DNA from: Prostheceraeus crozeri
Taxonomy: Eukaryota; Platyhelminthes; Polycladida; Euryleptidae
NCBI GenBank assembly: GCA_907163375.1
Contig: CAJQUW010009026.1
Location: forward strand, 269,501 to 333,500
Length of the DNA stretch: 64,000 bases
Reading direction: 5' to 3'
In this document: positions 46,659 to 57,780 of the stretch, piece after piece
Layout of the letters: every line of letters begins with the position of its first letter
Numbering within the stretch: position 1 is the first letter of the stretch
Translations under genes and position numbers: made by a program
The notes under the pieces: model-generated
Seen by the model: only the letters and a program-made list of their open reading frames with translations
Told to the model about the DNA's origin: nothing
Databases searched by the model: none

Positions 46659-47705
46659 CCATAGAGTAATTATATTAGATATAGCTGCAACTCAGTATTT
46701 ACTAAATCTCTAATGTGTATGAGGCTCCGATTTTATTGAATGAACTCGAGTTGAGACCCAGCACCAAATGTGAAGAAGTAGAAGTAAGGTGTTTATTTGT
46801 CATCATGAATGAAAATCGAAAAAGTTGCAAGAAATTACAAGTTATAGACACACTAAGGTCTAGCATACATACATGTACATGCAGTGTAGTGTCAGTAGAA
46901 AACACAGCAGTAAAAAAAAAAACCGCATAAATCATTTGTTTAAAAGAACAGACGTCCACGGGAAAAAAGAATGTAGTCTCCTGGAAGTGTTGATATGTGG
47001 CAAACAAAGGTGTCCAGTTCTCAACATACGCTTTGGCACAAGTGAATGCAATGGATGGGAACTGAAAGACTCACATTTGGCGAAAAACTTCAACGCACGT
47101 TCTACTCTCATTGATGACAGAGAAGGAAAGCAATCACAGGAGCAGTTCCTGCCACAAATTATTTTGTGCGCTCTTTTGTGAAAGCATTCGAGCCTATGCT
47201 CCACAGAACTTGGCAACCACCCAAAAGTGGCGCAGCATATAATAGAATTGACAAAATGATTGAGTGATAGACCAAAACCAAATGATCACGTGACAAAATA
47301 GATTTTAAGACACGGATTACATAAAGTCGCTGTGATGCAAGCTTAAGAATTATATCAAAATGTGAGTTCCACGTAAGTCTATTATTCCAAGTGATACCCA
47401 GAATCTTGATTTCACTGAAGACACCAATGTCAGCATATGCAAATTCACCTGTCGAGCTTTTTTGAAAGATAAGTTGCTGAGATTTCCTGATGTTCAGGGA
47501 CATTTTGTTCTTGATTGTCCAATCTTGAATAGTAACCAGATTATTCGGCCCGAGTCCAGTGCGCGAAATGGACTTGCAAATTGCTACACTTTTGGAGAAA
47601 TCTAAGCGGATTTGACTGATCATCATGGCAATACAAAAAGAAGAGATTTTGCTAATCCTCCGTGTCATGACAACTTTGGAGAGGAAATATATTTATTAAA
47701 TCAGT
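46659..47705 (-). mobile_element. TIR element R1, copy C, interrupted by a LINE
   Basis: 47705-47575 and 46785-46659 on the - strand are the two sides of one R1 copy. The first holds the ATGATCAGTCAAATCC and CTCCAAAAGTGTA segments. The second holds TGGTGCTGGGTCTCAACTC and ends TTACTCTATGG. The LINE fragment fills the space where other copies have only about 5-10 bp. The far left part of R1 is missing. Confidence 0.7.
46785..47575 (-). mobile_element. LINE-3, 5'-truncated CR1/Jockey-group fragment inside R1 copy C
   Basis: The - strand frame 47668-47159 contains NKMSLNIRKSQQLIF, KILGITWNNRLTWNSHF and LVYHSIILSILLYAA, the usual order after the reverse-transcriptase YADD box. The frame 47216-46932 continues with KRAHKIICGRNCSCDCFPSL and HSLVPKRMLRTGHL. 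These closely match the C-terminus of LINE-1 (RAHKIICG, HGLVPNRLTRTG). The 3' tail CTTACTTCTACTTC resembles the (CTTA)n tail of LINE-1. The upstream parts are missing through 5' truncation. Confidence 0.8.
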
Positions 47706-48324
47706 ACTTTTAGATGCTCAGTCTGAGAAGCTTATTTTAATATTAATATCAATATAATTATATCAATCTAATCAATAAGTTATATTAATAGCCTATTTTT
47801 CATTAATATGTAGAAGCATAGGAAATTCGTGGGGATTCCATTATTTCGTCGCGCATTGTATTATGTATTTTTTATGCAATATATTGATGAGCATTAGGGA
47901 TTTTCATCACTTTTAGTGAATAAGATTTTTCTCTTAGTTTCGATATTTAAATTGATATATGATGATACCTTACGTCGGTCACTCATTTCTGCTCTGTGTG
48001 ACGATGAATACGTATATTCGTGGCAGGTCAGTCAAACTTCCTTGTTGGAGAAGACGGTGTCAGCGCAGTCTCTGCAAGCACGTTGCGCCTATCTGTCAAC
48101 TGAGAGCGTGTCCATGATGACGTCATCACGAAACTTTACCACAATCCTGCGCTTCAATGTTAATGAATTAGATGAAAATATGTGGCGAACAAGGATCAAG
48201 GATGCGGTTAGCATTGTTTGATGTAATAAAAGTAACATTGCTTCTGAATATGTGGAGAGGAGGATAGATTTTTTGGTGGTAAGCTGAATATCAAAAAAGT
48301 TCAAATTCCAAAAGAGTGCGATGC
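47706..48324. other. No gene seen
   Basis: AT-rich, with an ATTAATAT-rich stretch near 47735-47800. The 101-codon frame at 47916-48221 has no recognisable domain. Confidence 0.35.
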
Positions 48325-48410
48325 ATTTCCTGCAGCTACGCTGCCCTCATCACGCATAATCTGCGTGCATAATCATTATGCGTGATGAGGGCAGCGTAGC
48401 TGCAGGAAAT
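48325..48410. repeat. Perfect 36-bp inverted repeat (hairpin)
   Basis: 48325-48360 and 48375-48410 are exact reverse complements, with a 14-nt loop. The arm contains TGCAGCTACGCTGCCCTCAT. It lies directly left of the Tc1-like element. Confidence 0.95.
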
Positions 48411-49795
48411 AAATAATGAAACCAACTATCATTGACTTGAATGGAAGTTTGTTTCATTCTTTTCTATGGTTTGAGATGATATCTCGCTTTCTATGTATCA
48501 CCACTTAACTCCATATGATAAGGGGAATGATATAGAACCATCAAATTTCAAAATTTGATATTGATCACAGTAACAGCTAGAAGTTGAACAGAATCACCAC
48601 CTACTGCTGACCAGATTTGACTTATGAAATGGCGCACGATAACCTTACCAGAGGAATGGCAATTGGGATAATGCGTTGTTGGCAAAGTTCTACAACTGTT
48701 GCGAAAGAATTGAAAATTTCAAGGGTCATTGTATGGAGGTGGTGGTGTCGTTGGAAAGCAGAAGGAAATGTGGAAAAAAAGAAAGGATCAGGAAGACCAA
48801 GGTTATCATCCAAGCGGACAGATGCACACTTAGTTTTAGCTTCTAAAAGAAACAGATTTGTGTCCGTCCCGAAGCTAATTGTGTACGGGAAGGTTGCTGG
48901 GAACGTTGCCTGTAGCGTTCGAACTGCATATCGAAGATTGTGAGAAGCTGGTATACAGTCTCGACGACCCGCTGTGAGAATTCCGCTGAGCCTGGAACAT
49001 CGAAGGAGACGAGTGACGTGGTGTCAAGGTCATCAGTCGTGGAGTGACAGTCAGTGGGAACGTGTGCTCTGGACTGATGAATCGAGGTTTACTCTCGATT
49101 TCAACGATGGTCGGATCCGTGTTCATCGCTTGCCAAGTGAACGATTTGCTCCATGTTGCGTCAAAGAACACGACCGGTACGGCGGCGGTAGTGTCATGGT
49201 TTGGGCCGGTATCTGGCACAATGGAAAAACACCAGCAATCGTAGTGAAAGGAACATTGACAGGACAGCGATATGCCGACGAGATCGTGACACCGGTCGTG
49301 GTTCCAGCAGTGACATCGAATCAATTGATTTTTCAGGATGACAACGCAAGGCCCCATCGCGCTTCAGTGGTCTCTAACAGGATAGCAGGCAGTGGAATCC
49401 CAACCTTGGAATGGCCCTCACGTTCTCCCGACCTCTCCCCCATCGAGCACTGCTGGGATGAACTTGGTCGCAGAGTGAGGGAGAGGTACAACCACTCACC
49501 AGTGTCTTTGAAGATGTTGGCCGACAGACTGATTGAACAGTGGAACCTCTTAGACCTGGCATTCATCCAGCGACTGTGCTCATCCATTCCCTCACGCATC
49601 GATGCCTGTTTGGATGCTCGCGGTGGTCACACCCGTTTCTAACTTAAGTTGATAAAATCATGACTATCAAATTAAATGTTTTTGAGTAAAGCATTCGAGT
49701 TCTCCTTTTACAAACAACAAACAAACGTACAGTACCACCAAGTTTAAGTCATAAGTATTCATATCAGGACTTGTTTCATTCTTTTTGTCACTGAG
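48411..49795 (+). mobile_element. Tc1-like DNA transposon, nearly intact
   Basis: About 1.4 kb around a full-length Tc1-type transposase frame. AATGAAACCAACTATC near 48416 and the inverse of GGACTTGTTTCATTCTTT near 49770 are the best candidates for terminal repeats, but they match imperfectly and TA duplications were not fixed. The limits are therefore approximate. Confidence 0.6.
48617..49642 (+). pseudogene. Tc1-family transposase with one in-frame stop
   Basis: About 342 codons, the usual Tc1 length, in a single frame with one TGA at 48941-48943. The N-terminal part has two helix-turn-helix-like segments: STTVAKELKISRVIVWRWW, and the region around FVSVPKLIV and CSVRTAYRRL. GRPR lies between them. 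The catalytic part shows the DD34E pattern: the Asp of LWTDESRF, the Asp of FQDDNARPH and the Glu of SPIEHCWDELGRR. GGSVMVWAGI is also conserved. Nothing else is broken. The product would cut and paste its element at TA sites. Near-intactness suggests recent activity, or a recent origin from an active copy. Confidence 0.9.
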
Positions 49796-50728
49796 TACAC
49801 TAGAATGGAAGTTTGATATCTTACCTATGTACAATGATGGCACATGGAAAAATCTATGGTTTGTAGATCAGATTCGATCTAAAACATTGCATCATAGTCA
49901 AACTATTTGTCAAGTTGGTTGTGGAAGTTGCTGACAGCAAATTGCAGGATTTTCATGCAGAGAATTGCAAGTGAGATGGCTGCATTGTTTCATGTGAAAT
50001 AGGCTACTATTCCATGGATTAATATACTGTGTCTATTTGTAGCAGTCAATGACAGCTGTTATACAATTTTTCAATACTGGAATACGAATTAAAATTTGGT
50101 TAATAGTCATAATTGAAAGTGGTCGGTGTACTGGTTGTAAGAGCATGTCAAGAATTCACAGATAAAATTTCTAATTATTGGATAATTTCTCCTTCTAGCG
50201 GTTAAGAAACCTTGTACTTTTCTGGAAACACACTTAAAGCTTCTTTACCTCCAATCATTTCTCAGATAGAATGTCGCTGGAAATCATCAACAATCATTGA
50301 ATAACTTATGTGATATGGTGAGATGATATTTTGGAAGCTGACATTTGAAAGCATGCAAAGATTTTGAAAATAGTTCGAATATAATGATCAGGGAAGCCCC
50401 TTAAAGTAAAATGAATACTCTAAGCTTTATTGGCCTCTGATTACAAGCTGGAGCAATGCATGTTCTATAAACAGACATTACAAGTTATATATTTATCATA
50501 TTATACTCTTGATAGATTATAGGACCGATATTTCAAAATGATGAACGTACAGAGTGTTTTAAAGGATTTCCTTCTTTGTCATCCTGTCGCCGCAGTATTT
50601 TGTAAATTCACTATTGCTTTGTTACACCTGATCTTTGGACAAAGGGCAACAGCTCAGATCACAAAGTGCCTTGATAAATATAAATGCCAATCAGAAAACA
50701 TGGAAACTAGCTCGTACAATTTGCATTT
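49796..50728. other. No gene seen
   Basis: AT-rich DNA without a recognisable gene or repeat. Confidence 0.4.
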
Positions 50729-50790
50729 GCCCCAACTAAGCTCCCCCGGCGTGTGCCACAATTCTCATGCAATTTCCATTCTAGGACTTT
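50729..50790. repeat. Repeat R4, copy 2
   Basis: GCCCCAACTAAGCTCCCCCG through CAATTTCCATTCTAG, the second copy of the repeat at 33681-33745. The 111-codon frame 50538-50873 runs through it and is not a gene. Confidence 0.55.
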
Positions 50791-50885
50791 CTATAGTATT
50801 GTTAATTTCTATGGACACCAGTAATGATGGAACTAGAAATCTCATAAACAATATAACTATTGCATCGGTATGACACCAGTCATGG

Positions 50886-51738
50886 ACTTCTATATTATAG
50901 AAGTCTATGAGGTGATGTTGTTAAAAAGGTAATGTTAAATATCTAATGTTAAACGGTTTCAATTGAGTTAATGCTAAAATCTATGACAGCAGATTAACTT
51001 AGAAAATGTTAAATTTTTAATTTCATTGGCTAGATATAGACATATTCAACAATGTCTTATGTATTCTCCTCTTTCATTCAGAACAGAATAACATCCTGAG
51101 AGAATCCTGAGATGTAGTCCAGTCATTCAAACATAATTTACTATTGCATATTCTAATATTCGCTGACTTTAAATAAAGTGGACATAAAGCGTATTTAGGC
51201 CTCTAAACCGGACCCTGTCCTAGACACGGTCCTGTCCGAAAAATCCGGCCTGGTTCGTACTCTGCTTCCATCTAACTGCATTTCAGTTTCATATTACTCA
51301 GAAATGCTCAAACCTACTTCCTGCAAGTACAAGTAAGTGCTAAAGTTGTAGAATTTATTGGATAACTTCGAATAATATAGAAATTTACTTAAATAAATGT
51401 TTGTATATTTCAGATGAATATCGATGATGCACATGAGACTTTTAAAATTGCATTAGAAACATTGTATGTGTGTGCATGTGAGCTCATGTACTGGCATGAG
51501 TTAACATAATGTAGATGTTAGATAGCATGCAGGGTAACTTCATGCCAACAACCATTAAAATAAATTTGCAAAAGATATTGTTGAATATGTCCATATCTGG
51601 CTACTGTAATTAGAAATTTAACATTTTCTATGTTAATTCATTGACATAGATTTCAGCAGTGAATGAGTTGAAACCGTTCAACATTGAATATTTAACATTA
51701 CTCTTTTAACATCACTTTCAACCATAGAATTTCTATGG
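50886..51738. mobile_element. DNA element with inverted repeats of about 150 bp
   Basis: From about 50900 to 51057 the sequence pairs with 51738-51577 read backward. GTTAAAAAGGTAATGTTAAA at the left matches GTTAAAAGAGTAATGTTAAA at the right, and GACATATTCAACAATRTCTT closes both arms. TTCTATAGTATTGTTAATTT (50789) and TTCTATGGTATTGTTAATTT (51731) are direct repeats near the two sides. No transposase lies in the centre. Confidence 0.7.
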
Positions 51739-51897
51739 TATTGTTAATTTCTATGTTTTCAACTAAATGTCGCCGATGAGTTACATTTCTATGCCAAAGA
51801 TATTCATTTCATGGATATCTTAGCTACATATTTCCGTAAATCTGTGGCCTGATTCATTCTGTTTTGAATGTAATTTGCATGGTTGATCGCGATTTCT

Positions 51898-51998
51898 ATA
51901 TTCAACAATAGCAATGTTAATACTCGTTTATACTCGCTTCGCTTGTTCTACATTTTCAATGTCTATAGACATCGTATTAACATTGCTATATTGAATAT
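51898..51998. repeat. Inverted repeat, arms about 25 bp
   Basis: ATATTCAACAATAGCAATGT (51898) and the inverse of GTATTAACATTGCTATATTG (51974) pair with one gap. The loop is about 50 nt. The arm sequence recalls the ATGTTAAAT-rich arms of the element just to the left. Confidence 0.75.
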
Positions 51999-52049
51999 AC
52001 TGTAGCTGAAAATAGCGCTGTTTATCACAATGGAATGCCAATGACATAC

Positions 52050-52745
52050 CATTAAAAATCAGGAAATTGACGCGTCAGTCTCCTTCCTCATCGCCTATGT
52101 CATTGGTACTTCACTGTCCAAATTCATTTCGCCAGTCACTGATGCGGCGGTCGCCTGCCTCCCGTCCAAAATGTCTGTCAATTGTTTAACTTTCCCTTCG
52201 TCGCCGCCAAAATAATTTATTTCTGGGCGCCCCGTAGACTTTTTTTGTTATTGATAGCCTTGACTTGAACAGATACGCGGATGGTCTCTGTTGGTTTAGC
52301 AATAAACTGGCAAATAGTCAAAGTAATAATACAACTGATGACTGTGGCGCATCAACAGTAATAAGTGTGTGGTAAAAAGTCAACGAGGGACTGCGCACAG
52401 CTCAAGGATATTTACTTTTATTTACCTCTTCTTCCTCAAGCGACAGAGTAAACAATTAAAGATGGCTGCTGTTTCGGACTCCTGATGTTCAGCGGCGCCG
52501 AAAACTTTGGTTTGCCCATGGTTTGGCCCCCATCGACACATCTATCGGCCTGTCTAACGGTGACATGTTGTTTGTTGTCGCCGAGGGTGTCGGCACGTCT
52601 TCCCCTCTTCCGTTTCCCCGCTCGACGTCCTCTTCCCGTCTACTCCTACTGGCCCATTCAAACCTGGTTCGTTGAAGTGCAGCAACCTGTGTCAAGCGAT
52701 CATTGCAAAGAGAAATTTTTGATCATATTCCCCCCAAGGTAAATG
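52050..52745 (+). promoter_or_regulatory. GC-rich promoter or first-exon-like region
   Basis: A CpG-rich block in AT-rich surroundings. AAGATGGCTGCTG at 52459 resembles the YY1-type AAGATGGC element found near animal transcription starts. CCAAGGTAAATG near 52735 is a plausible splice donor. The 85-codon + strand frame and the 68-codon - strand frame overlap fully, and neither is recognised. It could be a distal first exon of a + strand gene such as noggin, or of an unseen gene. This is inference only. Confidence 0.3.
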
Positions 52746-53930
52746 ATTGAAGGACAAATTTCTGTACGATTCCCTTGATGGTGATTGCGTCCCTGATATT
52801 TTGGCGACGACTTGTGCGCCATCGAAAAGGTACAACATAGTTAACGGCTAATTAACGCCAGCATCCGCCAATTGGCTTTTCTGAACGACGATCAGTCGGA
52901 GTGATATAACTTGATCAAGATTGGAAAGTGTACAGAAAATAATAATCATTTCGTTTTGGAGGTGTCTGTCAGGCTGACTTTTGCGATACAAGCCTCATTC
53001 AAAACTCAGAAATTAGCAATCCTTTTATCGCTATCAAGGTAAGAGTCTCACCATGAAATATTTGGTTTAAATATTGTTAAACTTAAGTGTGCGGACAAAA
53101 TAAACTTAAAAATGAGAAAGTACGGACATTAGACTTAACCACAATGATGGGTAGGACCGTTAAACAAATTGTAGTCAGCGGGTCAAACGAATTACTCTGT
53201 GAATTTTGAACAATTGCAATCAGATTAAATCACATGAAATATTTAGATCAGATATCAATATCGCTGACAGACTTTTGGATTTAAAATAACTGGACTGGAT
53301 AAACCCCATATGATATAGTCCTTTGTCCGCTCCATGGCATTCGAAGCATTTGCATGGGGTTGCTCGCATGACACATCATTGACACTGTAGGCCATAAGCG
53401 CAAGTTAAATTTGGAATACAGTTATAGCAGTCACGATACTCATGACAAGTCAGATTTCAAATACTTTTGTGAAGCTTGTATCTCTTTGTATGCTATATCT
53501 CTCGACTACTCCTTTAGTGAGATAATGATACATCAAAGCTACGTCAGATTATGCTAAGGCCTTCAAAGAAAATATACAAAGAATTGGTACTAACGTCATA
53601 AAAAATGATGCCAATTATTCCTTGCATCTCTTATCAAGTAGTTTTGGCATTTGGACCTATGTAAAGGCATGCACGCGGCCAAAGTTGGCCGCAATGCTTT
53701 TGAGCTATTTAGCATAAAACATTTTTCAGCATCAGCAATAGTTTTCGAATGAGGAATGGATTGCACAGCTAGATTTTCAGGTTGCGGAATATTGAAGAGA
53801 ACTTCATCAAAGCTCGAATAGCAAGTGGGACATCGTTCCAGCCCGTAATTCCGTAAATTCAGTTGAGGCATTCAATATCATTCAACATACAAATTAAAAT
53901 TTTCAATTTTCTTTATTGTGTTCTGACAAC
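52746..53930. other. No gene seen
   Basis: AT-rich DNA. The 91-codon - strand frame at 53596-53871 has no recognisable domain. Confidence 0.35.
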
Positions 53931-53934
53931 AAAG

Positions 53935-54215
53935 GTCTCAATACATTGAATATCTATCTTAATGACAACTATTAAATATCTAAAGAGAATGACAGCTATT
54001 AAGTCAATACAAGACACCAACACCCTTGATTCCCCGACCGCACTCGCCTGACCTAGGAATCGAACCGAAGTCCGCGGTGGAGACGAGCTCGCACCTTCTT
54101 CACTAGGCCACGCTGACAGTTCAAAAGGAATGCGAGTGAAGGCAGAAGTCATCTCCAAGTGATATCGACAGCTAATTGTCCTGTTATTATTGACGGAACG
54201 CTAAACAGCGTTCAT
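53935..54215 (-). repeat. tRNA-derived SINE S1, copy a
   Basis: On the - strand: a leader with ACAATATGAACGCTG, then GTGGCCTAGTGAAGAAGGTG (A box), then GGTTCGATTCC (B box, 54066-54056), then a body with GTTGGTGTCTTGTATTGACT. It ends in repeated TCATTCTCTTTAGATATT motifs. Three other copies lie within 1.2 kb. Confidence 0.75.
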
Positions 54216-54295
54216 ATTGTAGCAAGACAGCATATCAGCATGTCATACGACTACGTCACAGTGTAGATTGACAACAGAGATCTGTCGTAGTTCAT

Positions 54296-54402
54296 TGAAT
54301 ATCTAAAGAAAATGACAACTATTAAGTCAATTAAAGACATCAACACCCTTGATTCCCCGACCGCACTCGCCTGACCTAGGAATCGAACCGAAGTCCGCGG
54401 TG
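54296..54402 (-). repeat. tRNA-derived SINE S1, copy b (truncated at the head)
   Basis: It matches the B box, body and tail of copy a and stops at CCGCGGTG, so the A-box half is missing. It lies head to head with copy c, a few bases away. Confidence 0.75.
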
Positions 54403-54407
54403 TCGGT

Positions 54408-54655
54408 ACAATATGAACGCTGGTAGCCTTCCGTCAATAATAATAGGACAATATGCTGTCGATATCACTTAGAGATGACTTCTGTCTTCACTCGCATTCC
54501 TTTTGAACTGTCAGCGTGGCCCAGTGAAGAAGGTGCGAGCTCGTCTCCACCGCGGACTTCGGTTCGATTCCTAGGTCAGGCGAGTGCAGTCGGGGAATCA
54601 AGGTTGTTGGTGTCTTGTATTGACTTAATAGCTGTCATTCTCTTTAGATATTTAT
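54408..54655 (+). repeat. tRNA-derived SINE S1, copy c
   Basis: The same structure as copy a on the + strand: ACAATATGAACGCTGG leader, A box GTGGCCCAGTGAAGAAGG near 54516, B box GGTTCGATTCC at 54561-54571, body and tail. Differences from copy a are few, so both are young copies. The open frames here simply follow the repeat. Confidence 0.8.
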
Positions 54656-55025
54656 TGTCTTCTATCTCTCACATAGGTCAACATGTATATTGATATACTT
54701 TAAGTTATGTAACACTCGGGAATTCCTCACCGCATTCCCCTGAACACAATTGCTCATTATTTTTGCTTTGAAGTAGGCCTACATTTGACGACACAATTCT
54801 CTTCCTGAGGCCGAATTGAATTTATCTTGCTCTGATGTTGAGTGTTTAGCAATTTCGTGGTGTAAACGAGATCGCAACATTCTTTAATGTAGCAATTCCC
54901 TTTTCTCTCTCTTCGCACCCACCCACGTGCTGTTCTTCTTATATACATCTCATTACTTCTCTATTGCTCACCTTCTTTACCTTCCTCAGCTGCAATCTGC
55001 AATCTAGGCTTATTATCTCACAAAA

Positions 55026-55140
55026 CTGTCGGTCTGGCCGAGCGAAAGTGAGAACTTGCTTCTATCGCAGATTTCGGTTCATTCCCATAGTCCCAACTTT
55101 GATCGGCAATTCGAAGCTTTTGATGTCTTTTATGGGTCAC
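55026..55140 (+). repeat. tRNA-derived SINE S1, diverged copy d
   Basis: CTGTCGGTCTGGCCGAGCGA and TTTCGGTTCATTCCCATAG correspond to the A- and B-box parts of S1. CTTTTGATGTCTTTTATGG corresponds to its body. It is clearly older than copies a-c. Confidence 0.6.
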
Positions 55141-55574
55141 AGTACTGAATTCTATTCATACAGGGCAGCTAATTTGAATGAGAAGATGTCACAAAAGAAC
55201 TTTAAGCCGTGCGAAATATATGCAGATGAAGATAGATTTGCTGATATCAAAATTAAACCTGACATATTTCGGCTGGTAAGCATAATGGCGCCTATATTAA
55301 TGAAGAATTACTGAAGATATTCAAGCAGTCAGCTGGTTCATCGTGGCTTGCAACTACCTGAGCGATCAAACGGAGATTCAAGTGGGGATTATTCATCACG
55401 TGATCAGCGATCCGACGGCTATCAGTTCTCTCTCCCCTTTCTGTACTTCTCAGCTGAACTATGAATGAAATATGACAGAAGCGAGACAGTCCACTAAATT
55501 AGCTTGATTAATCGCGACAGTTTACCAGAAGTACAACCAAACACATGCCTATAAAGAGAAATTTAGTGCACAGG

Positions 55575-55965
55575 TCCAATAGCAAAAACAGTCATTAATT
55601 GTTGACGGATTGTTTTATGCTCTTTCAAAATGCTCCGAATGCCACGAAAACTTCAGATTCGTGGAATTCAGATCATTGAGCTTTGTCGATGAAGTATATC
55701 CTTCTAATGATTAGTTTAAAAGATAGCTGACGAAGGAAAAATCGCTCTCAAACTTATTAGGAGAACTTGACATCGTCTTTTCGCCTGTGTTGTGTGATAA
55801 CGGTATTAATTGTCGCTGAAAGCTCTAGCATATTGGCGTGTTTATCGTTGGACATGGCTGTTTCTTGCTCGATAGGCCAATAATGACTAACCTTTAGATT
55901 CTTCTGTGCCAGTGAATGGTGCCATTTCACTAGCATTACAAGATACGAAACGATGTCTAGGTTCG
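55575..55965 (-). mobile_element. R2 element, copy e
   Basis: It follows R2 from TGTTGACGGATTGTTTTATG through the GAACTTGACATCGTC segment to CACTAGCATTACAAGATACG. No termini remain. It is more diverged than copies b and c, and nearest to copy d in its last part. Confidence 0.6.
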
Positions 55966-56455
55966 TGAGATTGCCAAAGCGCATGTAGAATGACAAAGCA
56001 ATTTGTCGATCGAAAGTATTGAAACAAATCTGTTGCAGATCCTTGGTTGGTTTGGGTAGTGAATACTTTCGCAAAATTGGCGATCTACAACACACGTTCT
56101 ACTTATTTTCATATACTCCGCCTTCACGTGACAGCTTTAATCAGTAGATCTGCGTTATTCCCGCTAGATGCATGCCCTCTAACCGCAGGGCCACTGACCA
56201 TCTGTTGGGAGCGTGAATTACCCAGGAAGGATCTGTTTTAACGCAGGCACGCGGAGGGCGGATTGCATTCTGCAACCACCTAATGCTGCATCCGAGAGCA
56301 TCCACAATCCACACATCCAAAACATGTAATGAGTAGCGCCTGTGTGAAGCACTCCAATATCAGATGCGACATTTAGTGGTTGTAGAATGCAATATGTTCT
56401 CTCGTGTCTTCGCTAAAACAGTGCCTTCCTAGATAATGCACGCTTTCAACGAATG

Positions 56456-56535
56456 TCACGGTGGCCTTGTGGTTAGAGGTTCTGCTTCAACGTCCTCTAG
56501 CTCCAACGTTGCTGGTTCGAACCTGCCCACGACTG
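56456..56535 (+). repeat. tRNA-like sequence (SINE head of a second type)
   Basis: GGTGGCCTTGTGGTTAGAGG gives a good A box and GCTGGTTCGAACCTGC a good B box at tRNA spacing, with room for a long variable arm. The acceptor and anticodon arms pair poorly, so it is a SINE head or pseudogene and not a functional tRNA gene. Confidence 0.55.
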
Positions 56536-57780
56536 ATGAGGCACAACAGGTTGATCATGTCTCTTGGTGGTGACATCCGCTGAGATTTGATAAATTAATC
56601 AATTGTCAGGCTACTTGCTAAACAAAGGAAAGCATCCATACATATATAGCATACGTGCATTAGCGTACATTACGTACTACATCATATGCACATACAATGT
56701 ACCAGTACGCAATTTGCGTTAATACACGTATACTGTACTTATTCAAAGAGGTGCACTGGTGATGCATTGTTGACTCAAGATGAACATCGAAATGAACACA
56801 CAAGCGAAATCAAGAAATCTTCGAATTTCGAGATTGAGCTCAATACGCCTATACAAGTAAGAAGTCCCGGGACTTCGGGATTAATCTTTGTGTGACAGGG
56901 ATATCAGAGACGTTGCGTATGTACTGGACCTGGTGATAATACCGAATTTCGGACTCGGACCGGGATTGGCTCATAAAGCAAACTTTAAGCGCTGTCCTAT
57001 CTATAGACTCAACGAAGGCACGGCGCTTCGTGATAAAGACTGATTTGAATTTCGGAGTTGTGATCGAGAATGGTTCCCACAACCCTAGGTAGACATTGTA
57101 CTATATATTATTTTAAACGGTGAACACGGGACCTGGATTGACTCACAAAGGAAAGGCAAAAAGATACCGGTAAGTGAGATGTGCTGTTAGAAATACAGAA
57201 GCTTAAGATGAGCTTAGAAATACTATTCTTGGACGTTATATTTTGCGCTATAGTTTTTCTGGATGCATATAATAACTGTGTTCTCTACATGTGGCATAAA
57301 AATGGTGACGCTAAGCCACTCCTAGAGAGCCCACTGCATTCGTACATGGTTTGACAATCGAAGCACATTACTGTCGATCAGGAATGACTCCACCACCTAC
57401 CAAAAAGTGCTTGTCCTCAAATACCGGGATGGATTGCAAACTTAAGCAGTCTACATGTATATACCGCATTGTAGAAGTTTATCTAAACTGCAATTTACTA
57501 AATATTTGCTGCTGTCAATTCTTGTGAAAATAAACGCTTTTCAAGAAAGTAGAAGAGACCATCCATTAAGCAATTAAGAGCAGAAAATAATCCGCGACAG
57601 TTTGTCTTGTATGATCGTGTAATCAAGGCGTCAATAGAATTACATCAATTCACTAACTGGCGACTCTAGTAGGACGCCATTGGTCATAAATTAGAAGATC
57701 AGACGGCCTCACTTGTTATAGGGGCTTGATCGAGACGCCCCCTCTTCATGACAGATAATACTGACCGTTAACATTTAGAT
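56536..57780. other. Upstream region of noggin, no gene seen
   Basis: Mixed composition. Short related segments near 56930 and 57130 (GGACCTGG followed by TTGGCTCA or TTGACTCA, then AAAG) suggest a small duplication. No ORF is recognised. Confidence 0.35.

Noticed and set aside
46715-47181. Overlapping + strand ORFs in the LINE-3 region
   Set aside because: They are opposite-strand shadows of the LINE C-terminus.
50538-50873. 111-codon + strand ORF
   Set aside because: It runs through repeat R4 and has no recognisable domain.
55757-56095. 112-codon - strand ORF
   Set aside because: It covers part of R2 copy e and runs past the recognisable R2 sequence. No family was recognised.
56456-56535. 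Functional tRNA gene
   Set aside because: A and B boxes are good, but the acceptor and anticodon arms do not pair, so it is called a SINE head.
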